Shown here one piece after another: positions 7,097 through 7,967 of a DNA stretch of 7,967 nucleotides. A program made the position numbers and the translations under genes. The notes beneath the pieces were generated by a model. That model was given only the letters and a program-made list of their open reading frames with translations. It ran no database searches and was not told the DNA's origin. Source of the stretch: Anaerolineales bacterium (GTDB lineage: Bacteria; Chloroflexota; Anaerolineae; Anaerolineales; E44-bin32); contig DAOWMX010000095.1 of NCBI GenBank assembly GCA_030642885.1, forward strand, positions 1-7,967. The letters are read 5' to 3'. The stretch's first letter is position 1. Each line of letters opens with the position of its first letter.

Positions 7097-7967
7097 CTAC
7101 TCCAGAACCGTTACTCCAGCCAGATCGAAGTTGAAAAGTGACAGGAGCCACTCATCGGTCTGCATCTTATTGGCAGGCTTGACCTCGGTTCCTTCAGGCG
7201 GAACCGGTGTGTCTGCAAGGTCCAATCCAGTCCCATTGCTGATGAAGGCATGCATCTCGAATGGATCCCAATCCCCGGCGATCATCTGGGCTCTTCTTTC
7301 CTCAACGAGACTTACAATCTCAGCCGGGATCAACGGGAGCGCTGCTGGGCTGATGGCGTCGACACCGACTTTGTTGTCGTTCATGATGTCCACAGTGGGG
7401 ACTTCAGTGCCATCTGCCAGGACGATAGAATCGTTCATGCCCAGGTAGAGAACAGTCTCTGGGTTCTTCTCGCCGGCGAGGAACTCCGTAATCATATGGT
7501 CATAGAGGACTTCCCAGCGGGTGTCAAATGAGACAGCCACGGTGTCTGTGTCCGACCATCCGTAGAAGCCGACAATGTCCATGTCCTTACCGATGAACCA
7601 AATTCCCTGCTCTGAAGCAACATCTAGAGGGGATCCGGAATCCGTTTGTTGTGTTAATACATCCACATCGTATTGCGTGATCAGCGTTTCGGCGATATCG
7701 CGCTCCTCTGTGGGGAGATACCAATCCCCTACGTACTTCACGTAGATATCGATATCTTTCCCGAGCAGCTCTGCCGCATCCTGCACACCGAGGATAAAGC
7801 CATTCTGCCGCCTGATCACCTGAACAGATGGGAACGCCGAGACGATGCCGATACTACCCGTTTCGGTCAATGCGCCAGCGATGAGCCCTTCCAAATAGAG
7901 CGCCTGGTATTGCCTGGGGAAGAGGCGAATGAAGTTTTGTTTTGTGGTTAGATCACTGGCGATGATC
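7097..7967 (-). CDS. BMP family (PnrA/Med-like) ABC substrate-binding protein, 5' end beyond window
   Basis: The frame is open from the right edge to TAG 7099-7097, giving 289 visible residues. The signal peptide and the likely lipobox lie outside the window. The visible part begins IIASDLTT and continues with the BMP landmarks: RQYQALYLEGLIAG (18-31), SIGIVSAFPS (38-47) followed by RRQNGF (52-57) and LGVQDA (59-64), then ETLITQYDVDVLTQQTDSG (93-111), GKDMD (126-130) and a C-terminal DEWLLSLFNFDLAGVTV. The protein should be exported and lipid-anchored, and catch the ligand for the permease pair. Known BMP proteins bind purine nucleosides or riboflavin, and some appear with ureide genes. The segment between VLYLGMND and VDAISPAA (about 169-205) reads longer than I expect for the family, so ligand or surface may differ. 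The protein is acidic. It is first in the importer cluster, 245 nt before the ATPase. Confidence 0.92.
   Translation of the reverse strand, partial: IIASDLTTKQNFIRLFPRQYQALYLEGLIAGALTETGSIGIVSAFPSVQVIRRQNGFILGVQDAAELLGKDIDIYVKYVGDWYLPTEERDIAETLITQYDVDVLTQQTDSGSPLDVASEQGIWFIGKDMDIVGFYGWSDTDTVAVSFDTRWEVLYDHMITEFLAGEKNPETVLYLGMNDSIVLADGTEVPTVDIMNDNKVGVDAISPAALPLIPAEIVSLVEERRAQMIAGDWDPFEMHAFISNGTGLDLADTPVPPEGTEVKPANKMQTDEWLLSLFNFDLAGVTVLE

Noticed and set aside
1..7967. tRNA, rRNA, CRISPR, insertion sequence or prophage attachment site
   Set aside because: I saw no cloverleaf, spaced repeat series, transposase-like frame or terminal repeats on either strand.

Overview
The window comes from a bacterial-type chromosome of mid GC content (roughly half, judged by eye; the left third looks richer than the transporter genes). 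All recognised genes lie on the minus strand, so they read from right to left. I found no mobile element, RNA gene, CRISPR array or integration site. The sequence does not identify the phylum.

Right part (7967 to 3311): a four-gene BMP-type (nucleoside/riboflavin class) ABC importer. It has a lipoprotein-type substrate-binding protein cut by the right edge, a tandem two-domain ATPase and two different BPD_transp_2 permeases. ATPase, permease 1 and permease 2 overlap by 4 and 1 nt and are probably translationally coupled. The binding-protein gene is separated from the ATPase by 245 nt. That gap carries a strong hairpin that pairs fully only as minus-strand RNA, which fits differential expression of binding protein over membrane components.

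Middle (3310 to 2972): a 339-nt gene-free spacer with two short dyads and a tentative promoter, suggesting a second transcription unit.

Left part (2971 to 1): a class III (CaiB/BaiF) CoA-transferase closest in sequence to the SUGCT (succinyl-CoA:dicarboxylate) type, then an FdrA/AllF homologue open to the left edge, missing only about its last ten residues. FdrA of E. coli (AllF) belongs, with AllG and AllH, to the oxamate carbamoyltransferase system of anaerobic allantoin breakdown. The working reading is that the importer brings in a purine, nucleoside or ureide-like compound, and that FdrA plus a CoA-transferase handle a C2/dicarboxylate product such as oxamate or oxalate. The importer and FdrA assignments are firm as families; the substrate and the joint pathway are inference.
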